A stretch of 64,000 bases of DNA, from assembly GCA_039192515.1 (NCBI GenBank), contig JBCCXA010000005.1, positions 57,973 to 121,972 on the forward strand. Reading direction: 5' to 3'. Positions 53,465 to 63,467 of the stretch are shown in pieces (position 1 is the stretch's first letter; each line of letters begins with the position of its first letter). The notes beneath the pieces are model-generated. The model did not search any database. It worked only from the letters and a program-made list of their open reading frames with translations, and was not told the origin of the DNA. The translations under genes and the position numbers were made by a program. The DNA comes from Verrucomicrobiota bacterium (GTDB lineage: Bacteria; Verrucomicrobiota; Verrucomicrobiia; Methylacidiphilales; JBCCWR01).

Positions 53465-56188
53465 ATGGAATTGGCCAAAGCATATGAGCCCAGTAGTGTA
53501 GAAGATAAGCTCTACACTCGCTGGATCGAACAAAAGTCCTTTCACGCTAACCCAGACTCCGAAAAGCCTGCTTATTCCATTGTCATCCCCCCGCCTAATG
53601 TCACCGGTGTCCTCACAATGGGACATGTTCTCAATAATACTATTCAAGATATTTTAGCCAGACGCGCACGTATGACTGGACATGAGGTTCTTTGGCTACC
53701 TGGGACGGATCACGCAGGGCTAGCCACTCAGTCAGCTGTCGAAAAAGCTCTACGCAAGCCGGATCAGTTACCTCCCTCTGTAAAAGCTAAGTTAGATTCT
53801 TTTGCACTTCCCGAAAAAACGAAGCTAAACAGACAAACATTAGGTCGAGAAGCTATGCTGGAGTTGATCTGGGCATGGACTAAAGACCGCGGGGGCATCA
53901 TCATTGAACAACTCAAGAAACTCGGCTGTTCCTGTGATTGGGATCGTGAGCGCTTTACCTTAGATGATGAGTATTTGAAGGATGTTCAAGAGGTGTTCGT
54001 CAAGCTCTATGAAAAAGGCTATATGTATCGTGGTCTACGCATGGTTAATTGGTGCCCCGCCTCGCTTACTGCCATCTCCGATGAAGAAGTTGAGATGAAA
54101 CCCCAAAAATCCAAACTCTACACCATGCGCTATGAAGTTGCTGAAGATCCCGGACGTTTTTTAGAAATCGCCACAACCCGCCCAGAAACACTTATGGCCG
54201 ATACTGCCGTAGCTGTGCACCCTGAGGATGAGCGCTATAAAGATCTAGTAGGTAAACACGCTGTTCGACCATTCCCCCAGGCTGAAATCCCCATCATTGC
54301 CGATGACTACTTGGACATGGCATTTGGAACAGGAGTACTTAAAGTAACGCCCGCACATGACAAAAATGACTTTGAAATCGGCCAGCGCCACAAATTGCCT
54401 GTGATAGATATTCTCACTCCAGAGGGGAATATTCATTGCCCTGAAGTTCCCCAGATACATGGCATGGAGCGGTTTGCTGCACGAAATAAAGCGGCTAAGA
54501 TGCTAGAGGAGATGGGACAACTGGCAAAAACTGAGGACTATCAAAATCATGTTGGCTATTCCGAGCGCGGGAAAGTTCCTATTGAACCTCGGCTCTCCGA
54601 GCAGTGGTTCCTCAAATATCCTAAAATTAAAGAGTCTTTGGATGTCGTCCGAGGTGAGCGACAACTGATTAACTTTTTTCCGGCTCACTGGGAAAAAACC
54701 TATGCTCATTGGCTAGAAAATATTCAAGATTGGTGTATTTCACGTCAAGTTTGGTGGGGGCACCGAATACCTGTTTGGTATAAAAAAGATGCCTCGGGTA
54801 AAATCATCGAAACCAAAGCATCCATCGACTGTCCTGGATCGTTAGATGATTGGGAACAAGATCCTGATACCATGGATACGTGGGCCTCCTCCTGGCTTTG
54901 GGCTTACGCCACGATGGACCAAAAGACCCGCAAAAAATTTTATCCTACATCTGTCTTAGTTACCGGGCCCGACATTATTTTTCTCTGGGTCGCTCGCATG
55001 ATCATCGCGGGTCTCGAACTGGAGCCTGGAAAGTCTTCGGATCTCTCAGATAACATTGCCTTCAAGGATGTCTATTTCACCGGACTGATCCGCGACAGCA
55101 AAGGCAGAAAAATGTCGAAATCACTAGGCAATTCTCCCGACCCTCTCCAGCTCATTGCAAAGTATGGCGCTGATGGCCTACGCTTTGGCCTCATGCGCAT
55201 TGCGCCAAAAGGCCAAGACATCCGCTTTGACGAGAAGCAAATTGAGGAAGGCCGAAATTTCGCCAATAAACTCTGGAATGCCTGCCGCTTTCGCACTCTC
55301 CATGGCCCTATCCATTCCAAAGCTAATCCATTTGCTACCGAGCACAAACTCTCCCCGTACGCTCACCACGTTCTTGCCGAGCTGCACGACTTAATTGAAA
55401 AGGTGGAAGAGGCCTTTACAAAATATGAATTTAATACAGTCGGCGCATCCATCTATAGCTTTGTATGGGATACATTCTGTTCGCGCTTTCTAGAAGTCGC
55501 TAAAGCAGACTTCGGCGATGAAGGTTCTGAGACACGGAGTGGAACCCTGGCCACCATCGACTTCGCTATTCATCACATCCTTAGACTCCTTCATCCATTT
55601 GCCCCATTTATAACTGAAGAGCTTTGGCATGGGCTTGGCTTCGCTGAAAGTCCGACAGATACCATCCTCTTTTTCTCCTATCCTCGTTCAGAAAATAATC
55701 CATGCAAGCCAAGCGACCGCAAATTAGCGGAGCATACGAGAAAAATATATCGCAGTGTTGATCTGGGCCGTGGATTACGTGGAGAATTCCAAATTCCAAC
55801 GAATCAAAAAGTAAAAATGTTACTCCACCCATCCGCAAAGAGCGAACCACTCTCTGAGGGAGATAACCATACACTTAAAGGCCTTTTGAACTTAGAAACT
55901 CTTGAGATCACCTCGGAAAGTAATGACAAAATTCCCAGTATTATCACACCCATAGGCGATCTTTACTTACCACTTGAAGGCGTTATTGATATAGAAAAAG
56001 AAAAGGCGCGCTTAGAGAAAGAGCTAGCAAAAGCTCAAAATGATTATGACCGTGAAACCAAGAAACTCCAAAACCATCATATGCTTGCTAAAGCTCCAGC
56101 AGAAAAAGTTAACGAGTGGCGTGAGCTTGCTCATGCCGCGCAGGATAAGTTACGTAAAATCAAAAAGTCCTTAGAAAACTTAAACTAA
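53465..56188 (+). CDS. valS: Valyl-tRNA synthetase
   Basis: Class I aminoacyl-tRNA synthetase of 907 aa charging tRNA-Val. The HIGH-type motif is PNVTGVLTMGHVLNN (about 40-54, with TMGH), and the KMSKS loop is KGRKMSKSLGN (about 545-555). The editing domain has ATTRPETLMADTAVAVHPED. The C-terminal Val-arm coiled coil (EKARLEKELAKAQNDYDRET) is present. It is a single essential housekeeping gene, followed 7 bp later by the HtrA-like gene, possibly on one transcript. Confidence 0.97.
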   Translation: MELAKAYEPSSVEDKLYTRWIEQKSFHANPDSEKPAYSIVIPPPNVTGVLTMGHVLNNTIQDILARRARMTGHEVLWLPGTDHAGLATQSAVEKALRKPDQLPPSVKAKLDSFALPEKTKLNRQTLGREAMLELIWAWTKDRGGIIIEQLKKLGCSCDWDRERFTLDDEYLKDVQEVFVKLYEKGYMYRGLRMVNWCPASLTAISDEEVEMKPQKSKLYTMRYEVAEDPGRFLEIATTRPETLMADTAVAVHPEDERYKDLVGKHAVRPFPQAEIPIIADDYLDMAFGTGVLKVTPAHDKNDFEIGQRHKLPVIDILTPEGNIHCPEVPQIHGMERFAARNKAAKMLEEMGQLAKTEDYQNHVGYSERGKVPIEPRLSEQWFLKYPKIKESLDVVRGERQLINFFPAHWEKTYAHWLENIQDWCISRQVWWGHRIPVWYKKDASGKIIETKASIDCPGSLDDWEQDPDTMDTWASSWLWAYATMDQKTRKKFYPTSVLVTGPDIIFLWVARMIIAGLELEPGKSSDLSDNIAFKDVYFTGLIRDSKGRKMSKSLGNSPDPLQLIAKYGADGLRFGLMRIAPKGQDIRFDEKQIEEGRNFANKLWNACRFRTLHGPIHSKANPFATEHKLSPYAHHVLAELHDLIEKVEEAFTKYEFNTVGASIYSFVWDTFCSRFLEVAKADFGDEGSETRSGTLATIDFAIHHILRLLHPFAPFITEELWHGLGFAESPTDTILFFSYPRSENNPCKPSDRKLAEHTRKIYRSVDLGRGLRGEFQIPTNQKVKMLLHPSAKSEPLSEGDNHTLKGLLNLETLEITSESNDKIPSIITPIGDLYLPLEGVIDIEKEKARLEKELAKAQNDYDRETKKLQNHHMLAKAPAEKVNEWRELAHAAQDKLRKIKKSLENLN

Positions 56189-56195
56189 TTGTGCA

Positions 56196-57680
56196 ATGAC
56201 TCCCATCATCCATATCAAATCTCTACTTTTTGCTCTTGTCCTAACTTGGGCCATTACTTTACAAACTGCCAAGAGCCAAGACTCTTCATCACAGGTTGAT
56301 GCCGCTGTCGTAAAAATCATCAATTACTCTCAAAAGAACGATTGGTACTCACCTTGGCAATCTCGTAACGTTCGCAGCGGCTCAGGAAGTGGCTTTGTCA
56401 TAGAAGGCAACCGCATCATGACCAACGCCCATGTTGTTGCTGATTCTAGAAAGCTACTTATCTTCTTTGAGAAGGATCCTAAACCTTACCCGGCCAAAGC
56501 TGAATTTATTGCCCATGATTGTGATTTGGCAATAATCGTCCCGGAAAATATGGAACGCCTCAAGGCTATCAAGCCTCTTGAAATTGGCGAGCTACCTAAC
56601 ATACGCTCGCAGGTCACTACACATGGTTATCCAGCTGGAGGCAACAGAATTTCTACTACCATTGGGGTAGTCTCCCGAATCGAAATCAACACCTATATTC
56701 ACTCTGGTGTCGACACCCACCTATCCGTTCAAACAGATGCCGCCATCAACCCCGGCAACAGTGGCGGACCTGTTACCAAAGATGGAAAGGTAGTAGGTGT
56801 CGCTTTCCAAGGTAATCCGAACCTACAAAACACCGGTTTTTTTATTCCACCACAAGTCGTCAATCATTTCCTCCAAGACATTAGTGACGGAACTCATGAT
56901 GGATTTCCCAAACTCGCCATTACAACTGACAACATGCAAAACCCATTTGCTAGATCATATGCTGGAATGAAAAAAGAAGACAGTGGCGTCCGCGTAAACA
57001 TTGTCAAAAAAGGCGGTATAGCGGATGGCCATTTGCAGCGGGGAGATATCCTACTCGAAGCAGACGGCTACAATATTGCGAATGATGGAACTATTTTATG
57101 GAATGACCTCCGCCTACAAGCCTCCTTTCTGCTGGACCTGCACCAAAAAAGCCAGTCCCTTTCACTTCGCGTTTTACGGGATGGCGACCACCTAGACCTC
57201 GATATTCCACTCGCAAGAAAAAACCCTCAAAGGCTACAACGTGTCCCTCATAATGAAGCGCCCAAGTACTATATATATGGAGGGTTAGTCTTTGTTCCTT
57301 TAACGCGGGGAGCTCTTATGACCTACGGAGACAAATGGCAACAAAAAGCAGACTCCGAACTCATCTATGAAGCATACTATAGACCCATTGAAGAGAATTA
57401 TCCGCTTGATCGCGGCAAAATCATTCTCCTCAGAAGGTTAGACCATGAGGTCAATAACCGTATCTCATGGTATCAAAATGAAGTGATCAAAACAGTAAAC
57501 GGAAAAGCTGTTTATACTCTCGAAGACTTAGTCGAAGCCATTGAGAGTCATCAAGGACCCCAGCATTTTATTGATTTCGAATACGCAGGCAAATCCCTCG
57601 CCTTAGACCGCGAGCTAGCAGATACCTCAGGCCAGGAAATTCTTAAACGCTACGGCATCAACTCAGATAGAAGACTATGA
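56196..57680 (+). CDS. HtrA/Deg-family serine protease with PDZ domains
   Basis: Exported trypsin-like protease of 494 aa. It has a signal peptide (about 1-28, LLFALVLTWAITLQTAKSQ). The catalytic triad is complete: His79 in TNAHVVAD, Asp110 in HDCDLAIIV and Ser189 in AAINPGNSGGPVTKDG. A PDZ domain follows (about 262-345, GVRVNIVKKGGIADG), and a second, plant-Deg-like region extends to 494. It is involved in quality control of envelope proteins in known relatives. Its stop overlaps the start of a degenerate paralogue (ATGA), and it follows valS by 7 bp. Confidence 0.92.
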   Translation: MTPIIHIKSLLFALVLTWAITLQTAKSQDSSSQVDAAVVKIINYSQKNDWYSPWQSRNVRSGSGSGFVIEGNRIMTNAHVVADSRKLLIFFEKDPKPYPAKAEFIAHDCDLAIIVPENMERLKAIKPLEIGELPNIRSQVTTHGYPAGGNRISTTIGVVSRIEINTYIHSGVDTHLSVQTDAAINPGNSGGPVTKDGKVVGVAFQGNPNLQNTGFFIPPQVVNHFLQDISDGTHDGFPKLAITTDNMQNPFARSYAGMKKEDSGVRVNIVKKGGIADGHLQRGDILLEADGYNIANDGTILWNDLRLQASFLLDLHQKSQSLSLRVLRDGDHLDLDIPLARKNPQRLQRVPHNEAPKYYIYGGLVFVPLTRGALMTYGDKWQQKADSELIYEAYYRPIEENYPLDRGKIILLRRLDHEVNNRISWYQNEVIKTVNGKAVYTLEDLVEAIESHQGPQHFIDFEYAGKSLALDRELADTSGQEILKRYGINSDRRL

Positions 57681-59143
57681 AACACTTATTTATTATTTCC
57701 TATGCCCTGTTAGGTTTAGGGCATCAACTCTTTGCTGACGCCACCTATGAAAAGTGTGTGGTAAATATACAAGTTACTTACCAAAGCTGGAACCAATATG
57801 AGCCATGGAAAAAGGCTACGCCTAGGACCAGAAGTATTGCTGGCGTGGTCATTGACAACAATCAGATTTTAACAACCGCATACTATCTGGTTGATGCAAC
57901 ATCCATCCGCGCCTTAAAACTGGGTCAACCCAAACATTACCCCGCTCAATTGATCCATAGTGATCCTCAACTCAACTTAGCTATTGTAGCTGTTGAAGAC
58001 CCTGCTTTCTACAGCGACCTAGAACCTACTAAACTTGCTGAGAGAAGCATTAACAGTGGCACTGCGCTAACAACAAAATGGGATGAAGGTGTTTTAGAGA
58101 AAGCGGAATGTCGTTTCATTCGCGCCGAGGTTAATAAAAGCACGACAGGCTATTTTGACACCCTTGAAATCAAGATGAAAACAGATATGACTGGCGGCGG
58201 CTGGGCTAAGCCAGTCTTTCATGACAACTCACTCATTGGTATGACCGCGTTTCAAAACAACAAAGACGTCGCATCCATTATCCCTGCCGAACTTATCAAC
58301 GCGTATTTAGAAATCTTTGAAACCAAGCCCTACCCAGGATTTCCCTCTCTAGGACTAAGCTATCAATTTAATAGAGACCCTGCTTTGTCAAACTACCTAG
58401 GACAAGAGGATGAGCAAAAGGGAATTATTGTTCGCCAGTGTTACCCCGGAGCCTCTGCTTATGGCCAGCTACAGCCCATGGACATTATCCTGCAACTAGA
58501 TGGTCACTCTATCGACGCCAATGGAAACTATGAACACCCCTACTATGGCCGGCTGGATTTCCGGTACATTGCACTAGAAGGACACACAACTGAGGACAGC
58601 ATCGAGGCTATAGTCTTGCGCAACAAGAAAACAGAAAAGGTTACTATAGCTTTAGAATATTTCTCTCCCAGCGAACCCCTCATTCCTTGGAGTGAGCCTA
58701 ACAAAACTCCCTATTACTTCATTGCTGCAGGACTCGTTTTTCAAGAGTTTCGGACGGATTTCTTAAGAGCCTGGGGCGACAAATGGAAAAGTCGCATCCC
58801 CCAGCACCTACGTATTAAACAAGACTTAAATAAACTCAACCAAACCGAGTCTCAGAAAAAACTTATTATGCTCACTTACGTTTTCCCGGATAATTCCAAC
58901 ATAGGATATCAGGACCTTAAATTCTTACTGGTAGATAAGATTAACCACCAACACATAGATTCCATGACTGACGTGAATCAAGCATTTTCTCAGCCTTTGG
59001 ACTCTTATCACGAGATCACCTTTCACCCTAATCAAGTGCGAGCAGATATTATTTTAGATGCTACCACAACCGAGGAGACTACCAAACGTATTCTACAAAA
59101 ATACAACATTCCCCAGAGCATGCGATTACCTGGAGAAGGCTAA
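57677..59143 (+). CDS. HtrA-like pseudoprotease, paralogue of the preceding gene
   Basis: Exported protein of 488 aa (signal peptide about 1-21) with the same layout as the upstream protease. The trypsin-like domain has lost every catalytic residue. The His site reads ILTTAYYLVD (Tyr69), the Asp site reads SDPQLNLAIVAV (Asn100), and the GNSGGP motif reads GGWAKP (174-179). The PDZ-like part (about 225-330, GIIVRQCYPGASAYGQLQPM) and the C-terminal region with GLVFQEFRTDFLRAWGDKW are kept, so the fold is under constraint. It is translationally coupled to the active copy and could be a regulatory or substrate-binding partner. Its 3' end overlaps a convergent gene by 18 bp. Confidence 0.88.
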   Translation: MKHLFIISYALLGLGHQLFADATYEKCVVNIQVTYQSWNQYEPWKKATPRTRSIAGVVIDNNQILTTAYYLVDATSIRALKLGQPKHYPAQLIHSDPQLNLAIVAVEDPAFYSDLEPTKLAERSINSGTALTTKWDEGVLEKAECRFIRAEVNKSTTGYFDTLEIKMKTDMTGGGWAKPVFHDNSLIGMTAFQNNKDVASIIPAELINAYLEIFETKPYPGFPSLGLSYQFNRDPALSNYLGQEDEQKGIIVRQCYPGASAYGQLQPMDIILQLDGHSIDANGNYEHPYYGRLDFRYIALEGHTTEDSIEAIVLRNKKTEKVTIALEYFSPSEPLIPWSEPNKTPYYFIAAGLVFQEFRTDFLRAWGDKWKSRIPQHLRIKQDLNKLNQTESQKKLIMLTYVFPDNSNIGYQDLKFLLVDKINHQHIDSMTDVNQAFSQPLDSYHEITFHPNQVRADIILDATTTEETTKRILQKYNIPQSMRLPGEG

Positions 59144-59971
59144 GCCATAAACCTCCTCATCCCCCGGCTTATTGAGCTGCCAATAGGGGATACGAAGACT
59201 GGTTCTTTTGACTAATTTCCCTCCGTCGCGCTTCTTCCATTCTACGAGTTCGTGGGGTGATGATTTATCAAATAGAAATTGATCCTTGCTCTCTCCTTCA
59301 ACCAGGACCAGCCAGCCCTGAGGACTATCTTTCACACTTATTTGCACACTCTCAGGTTTAAGGGAATCTGCCTTATTTGTGACCGTTGTAGTCATAAGAA
59401 GCGCCGTAAAACTCTTACCATCCTTCCAAGCCATCGTTCGCAATTTCCAGGGCAGTTCATCATAAAACAACAAGTCATCAGGCAGTTTAAGTTTCTTTTC
59501 CACCTGATCCATCCCTTGCCAGTAGGTCCTTGCGGTGTAGTTTAGCTTACCTTTTTCAATTCTGCCCTCTTTATAAGTATTTCCACAGCTATCTATGCTA
59601 GCTAGGCTAAATTTAATAAGATTTCCGGTCTTCTTATGCCAAAAATTTGAATGCATCTGATAGTAATCATAACTACCTGTCGGAACCTTTATCACCTGAT
59701 TCAGTTTGATCACCTCATAGGCCCCCTTCTCTCTCCAGTCATCTGCTTTTACCATGGCCTTTGCTGAAAACATTTCTTTCACAAGGATATGCCTTACTTC
59801 CGTCTTTCGAGGCATCCCATAACGGACTTCAATCGCATCAAAGACTGAGATCTCAGCCAACCCATCATCCCATAGCTCATCTTCTAATAAGTCCTGAGTA
59901 AAAGCCTCTGCTAACACATAAACATTTGAAGCCCATAAGTAGAAAAATAGAAATATGCTACAAACTTTCAT
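59126..59971 (-). CDS. Secreted protein of unknown function
   Basis: A 281-residue protein with a signal peptide (about 1-22, SIFLFFYLWASNVYVLA). The mature part is rich in beta-strand patterns (TYWQGMDQVEKKLKLPDDL, WLVLVEGESKDQFLFDKSSP, SLRIPYWQLNK) and resembles DUF3108/lipoprotein-sorting-like periplasmic folds, but I cannot assign a family with confidence. I prefer the ATG at 59971 over a GTG five codons upstream. It is convergent with the pseudoprotease gene, overlapping it by 18 bp. Context gives no function. Confidence 0.68.
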   Translation of the reverse strand: MKVCSIFLFFYLWASNVYVLAEAFTQDLLEDELWDDGLAEISVFDAIEVRYGMPRKTEVRHILVKEMFSAKAMVKADDWREKGAYEVIKLNQVIKVPTGSYDYYQMHSNFWHKKTGNLIKFSLASIDSCGNTYKEGRIEKGKLNYTARTYWQGMDQVEKKLKLPDDLLFYDELPWKLRTMAWKDGKSFTALLMTTTVTNKADSLKPESVQISVKDSPQGWLVLVEGESKDQFLFDKSSPHELVEWKKRDGGKLVKRTSLRIPYWQLNKPGDEEVYGLAFSR

Positions 59972-60088
59972 CCTAAAAGCTATCACGTGTGCTTCAAAAA
60001 TCTAATTTCTAGAAGGTATTCTACTAAATTAAATCCTTCATCTAAATCGATCTGGCAGCTCAATTCATTTCCATTTCGCAGACTGCTT

Positions 60089-60583
60089 TCACCAACTCTG
60101 CATATAACAAATAGACTCTTTGGTAAACTCTTCGGGTGACCAGGCAGCAAAAGTCTTGTCTAACGCTGTATCATACGGTCCTCTTTTCATTTCTAAAATC
60201 ACGGTGTCCTTTTCTAGAACAAGAAACGAATGCCAAATATTCGGCTCAATATCGATCACGCCATTCACTTCATTTGCAGACAACTCTATTTTCTGCTCGA
60301 TCTCACCTTCCCCAGAAAAGACTATGAATCTCAAAGCTCCCTTCAACAACACCACTGTTTCCGTTGCTTCCTCTCTCGCATGCATATGGGGACGAATATA
60401 AGTCTCTGGCTGCATAAAATTAAGCATTCTTTGAACAAGCGCGTCCTGAGTCCGGTGGATTGGCAAAATCACCCGCTTTCTCTTGCTCTGTCGAGATCCC
60501 TCTATACCCCTTGCCATCATCTCAGAATTCAAGGCAAAGATGCCACCTGATATATTATCGAAAGCTAACTTCATCAGCTCCAT
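60089..60583 (-). CDS. WbuC-like cupin-fold metalloprotein
   Basis: Cupin protein of 164 aa. The metal motif is PHMHAREEATETVVLLKGALRF read in two parts: PHMHAREEATE supplies His-x-His and Glu, and LKGALRFIVFSGEGE forms the next strands. IEPNIWHSFLVLEKDTVILE holds the final His. The N-terminal region KRKRVILPIHRT and the size fit the WbuC family, members of which sit in O-antigen loci; its reaction is not established. It is a single gene here without LPS neighbours, so the role is unclear. Confidence 0.8.
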   Translation of the reverse strand: MELMKLAFDNISGGIFALNSEMMARGIEGSRQSKRKRVILPIHRTQDALVQRMLNFMQPETYIRPHMHAREEATETVVLLKGALRFIVFSGEGEIEQKIELSANEVNGVIDIEPNIWHSFLVLEKDTVILEMKRGPYDTALDKTFAAWSPEEFTKESICYMQSW

Positions 60584-60766
60584 ACTCTCACAAAGACCTC
60601 ATCCGGTCTCTAATGAACAATGAAAACCAGGCATTTATTTCAAAGAACGTTTTAATCATTTATTCCTAGACTTTTCCCTAAAGTGTGTCTTCCGCAGGGG
60701 CGATATCCTATTTCATAATTTGTTACCCTTTTGTTGAAATCCACATTGCTACTCACTTGATTTGTC

Positions 60767-61822
60767 ATGGCCATATCGTTAAGTAAAGATTCTGCCGATA
60801 TTAAAAAAGAGTTAGCTGAAGTATTAAATGGCCCTGCGGACAGCATCGAGCTAACACCTATGCGGACCAGTCAAACCAAAGAATCTTACAAGATCATTTT
60901 CAATGATGAACCTCTTTTCGTTAAGCGTTATTTCCAAGGACCGAATCGCACCACAGATCGCCTGGATCAGGAATGGGCCTATCTAACTTTCCTTAAGGAA
61001 AACGGAATTTCTAATGTGCCCAGTCCCATTTCCTATTGCCCGGAAAAGGGTATCGGGGTCTATAGTTACATAGAGGGCAAAGCACCGAAACCGAGCGATT
61101 TTCAAGCGTCTCTTCTGGATGAGGCTCTAAGTTTCCATCTAGCGGTAAATGTCCACAGACAGGATATAAGCACGGAGGGGCTCACCAACTCACTAGATGC
61201 AGCTTTTTCTATTAACGACCACATGGAGCGAGTAGAGCTGCGCATCAGCCGCTTACAATTTATCATAGGCAACTCACAGATAGAGAAGAAATGCAAGAAC
61301 TTGGTTGAAAGCACCTTAGAACCATTGTGGGCAGATATCCGCGATCACCTGCAAGTAGCAGCCTTATTACTTGGAACCCCCTCAAACATATCTCTTTCCC
61401 CTATTGACTACTGCTTATCTCCTGCGGACTTTGGTTTCCATAACTGCATGATTGACTGCTCAGGAAAGCTGTTTTTTGTTGATTTTGAATATGCTGGGTG
61501 GGATGACCCTGCACGTATGATTGGCGACTTCTTTCATCATCCTTCCTACCCTCTCCCATACCGCTACCACAAGCGGTTCATGGAGCGAGCGCTAAGCATA
61601 TATAGAAACCCTGATTGGCACATTGAAAGATGTGCAATTCTGGAGCCAGTCCACATGATCAAGTGGTGTTGCATCTTGCTAAACCCATTTCTCCCTATAG
61701 AAGCGACCGGGCAAAACTTACATATCGCAAAAGAAAATCAAGGACAACTCAAAGCAGATCATTTGCTCAAAGCCGAGCAATTGCTCGAACATACCCGAGA
61801 AAAATTATCAGAACTCACCTGA
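60767..61822 (+). CDS. Aminoglycoside phosphotransferase-fold kinase
   Basis: Protein-kinase-like small-molecule kinase of the APH/choline kinase superfamily, 351 aa. LFVKRYFQGPNRTTD holds the ATP-binding Lys (about 49), YSYIEGKAPKPSDF is the hinge region, SPADFGFHNCMID is the catalytic loop (a SPAD instead of the usual HGD) and FVDFEYAGWDDPARMIGDFF is the Mg-binding DFE. The replaced catalytic His fits non-antibiotic members that act on sugars or choline. Substrate unknown, and no resistance function is implied. It stands alone between cupin and PATAN-FHA genes. Confidence 0.82.
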   Translation: MAISLSKDSADIKKELAEVLNGPADSIELTPMRTSQTKESYKIIFNDEPLFVKRYFQGPNRTTDRLDQEWAYLTFLKENGISNVPSPISYCPEKGIGVYSYIEGKAPKPSDFQASLLDEALSFHLAVNVHRQDISTEGLTNSLDAAFSINDHMERVELRISRLQFIIGNSQIEKKCKNLVESTLEPLWADIRDHLQVAALLLGTPSNISLSPIDYCLSPADFGFHNCMIDCSGKLFFVDFEYAGWDDPARMIGDFFHHPSYPLPYRYHKRFMERALSIYRNPDWHIERCAILEPVHMIKWCCILLNPFLPIEATGQNLHIAKENQGQLKADHLLKAEQLLEHTREKLSELT

Positions 61823-61896
61823 CAACAGCATTCAACTCGTTTTCTTTAGGTCCCTATGGCATCGCTCGTGTTTCATGATTAAACCCAGAGCTACTA

Positions 61897-62736
61897 TTAG
61901 AATAATTTTTTAAATACCGATACAGATCTCTGCTTTTGAGGTAGATCTTTCCAAGAAAGTGCCGCTCCCCTCAAAGGTGCTGTCTCACTATATTTCTTCT
62001 TATCATCATCACTTTCAGTATAAACTTTTGAGACTGTTTGCGTAATCCTGGCTGAGCGCTTCACCTTAAACTGAATCTCACAGAGCACGGAGCCTAATTT
62101 AATTTCATCCCCCGAATGAATACCAAACTCAAGTCCACGCTCACCATTTACTTCGATGCCATTGGTAGACCCAAGATCGGTGACCTTTAGTAGATGCTTA
62201 TCCATGGTAAAGACACAATGATGCACAGAGATTGTGACATCGGGGATGATTATTTCACAGCTCGAGGCTCGTCCTACTCGTGTGCGAGAATGCTGAATAT
62301 AAAAGGTTTCTCCATTCTTTGACCCACTTTTCACGGCCAAGCTAATGGCGCAGTTTTTGAAATCGACCACCTTTTGAATACCGGTCGTTTCACATGACTC
62401 TATCAAAAGCTCTTGCGCGCCTTCTTCTTTTAAAACATCATCCTGCTGGTCTAGAAAAAATCCAACTAGCATCTGCTCTACCTCAATATTTAACGAGGTG
62501 AAGTTATCCTTTGGCTGAACTCCAGGATCCCAAGTGCAATTCATTTCTTCATTTCTTAGAAATGCCCATAGGGCAGGCAATCCCATTTGCTCCTGATTTG
62601 TTTCAGCATGAATGATCCGCCCTTCATCTAAAAAAATGTTTCCGACAAGAAGCCCCTTTACTAGGACTAATTTCCCACTCTCCCTGTTGGACGCTAATCC
62701 TTGCAGGCATTCCCCTATATGGTACATCTCTGACAT
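61897..62736 (-). CDS. PATAN (DUF4388)-FHA domain protein, second copy
   Basis: Signalling protein of 279 aa with the same architecture as that encoded at 26589. The N-terminal PATAN part (about 1-105) shows SGKLVLVKGLLVGNIFLDEG, RIIHAETNQEQMGLPALW and the W--G end. The FHA domain (about 148-235) has GRASSCEIIIPDVTISVHH and TDLGSTNGIEVNG. The usual S-R-H core reads SVHH, so phosphopeptide binding may be altered. No partner kinase is adjacent. The C-terminus is basic and probably disordered. It is convergent with the APH-fold kinase gene. Confidence 0.85.
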   Translation of the reverse strand: MSEMYHIGECLQGLASNRESGKLVLVKGLLVGNIFLDEGRIIHAETNQEQMGLPALWAFLRNEEMNCTWDPGVQPKDNFTSLNIEVEQMLVGFFLDQQDDVLKEEGAQELLIESCETTGIQKVVDFKNCAISLAVKSGSKNGETFYIQHSRTRVGRASSCEIIIPDVTISVHHCVFTMDKHLLKVTDLGSTNGIEVNGERGLEFGIHSGDEIKLGSVLCEIQFKVKRSARITQTVSKVYTESDDDKKKYSETAPLRGAALSWKDLPQKQRSVSVFKKLF

Positions 62737-63040
62737 ATATTAAGAGATCGGATTGCTCAACTCATTAACAAGATTCTTTTGGATGCTATATGCAACGCTG
62801 AAAAAAACTCCTCATCGTAGGAGAAAGACCCTCATCAAACTATAAAATCAGAAAGCTTAAAGAAGGTATTATTTTCTCAATAATAGCCTTATCCTCCTCT
62901 ATTCATAGAGTTTTACACTTTCTTTAACTTCTTTACCTAGCCATAAGGGCATTAACCGTCCCTTTGAAGTGAGATTTTTGCCGTCATCTTGCAAAAATTA
63001 AAGCCCTCAAAACCAACGACCGATATATCCCTTAGACAGC
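62737..63040. other. Intergenic region between divergent genes
   Basis: A short inverted repeat CTCCT/AGGAG (62808-62823), with a run of seven A on its plus-strand 5' side, could act as a weak minus-strand terminator upstream of the PATAN-FHA gene. No gene or repeat was found in the rest. Confidence 0.4.
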
Positions 63041-63427
63041 ATGATACATCCGCGAACAAAACTACAGAATGCGAAGAGTCTGCAACTGAACCAGACGCCC
63101 TCAAAATTACAACTACTACGGGAAGTTTTAGAGGCGGTCATGTGGGAATTCAGCACAATCAAAGAGCAGCGCTGGGAAGCACTTCCAGAGCTTAGCAGAA
63201 GAAAACAACAACTCTTAACTCGCATGAGTGAATTCGACTGGACACCCCTTCCTTTAGATAGAGAGAACCCTGAGATCTCCATCATCCGGTCTCAAATCAT
63301 GGATTTAGAATTTCAAATCAAACAAAATTTAGAAACACACCTAGGTATCATAGAAAATCAGCTCGATGATCTACAGCAACGCCATAGTCGATGGAGAGCA
63401 GCAATTGATCCCTACAGGAAAAGATGA
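63041..63427 (+). CDS. Small coiled-coil protein, possibly FlgN-like
   Basis: A 128-residue mostly helical protein. KLQLLREVLEAVMWEFSTIK, QRWEALPELSRRKQQLLTRM and QIMDLEFQIKQNLETHLGII give three long helices with heptad-like spacing, as in FlgN/FliT export chaperones (Pfam FlgN pattern of a helix, a Lys/Arg-rich turn and an ending coiled coil). I cannot distinguish FlgN from an unrelated coiled coil by eye. A terminator hairpin follows 40 bp downstream. The flagellin gene in the same window makes a flagellar role possible but not proven. Confidence 0.5.
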   Translation: MIHPRTKLQNAKSLQLNQTPSKLQLLREVLEAVMWEFSTIKEQRWEALPELSRRKQQLLTRMSEFDWTPLPLDRENPEISIIRSQIMDLEFQIKQNLETHLGIIENQLDDLQQRHSRWRAAIDPYRKR

Positions 63428-63467
63428 TTTTTCATTAATACATATCTCCTAGTTAGTTAGTTCATTA

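Noticed and set aside
61838..61880. Possible partial repeat copy after the APH-fold kinase gene (TTTAGGTCCCTATGGCATC)
   Set aside because: Resembles only the last third of copy E, and the central AAGATCTT block is missing.
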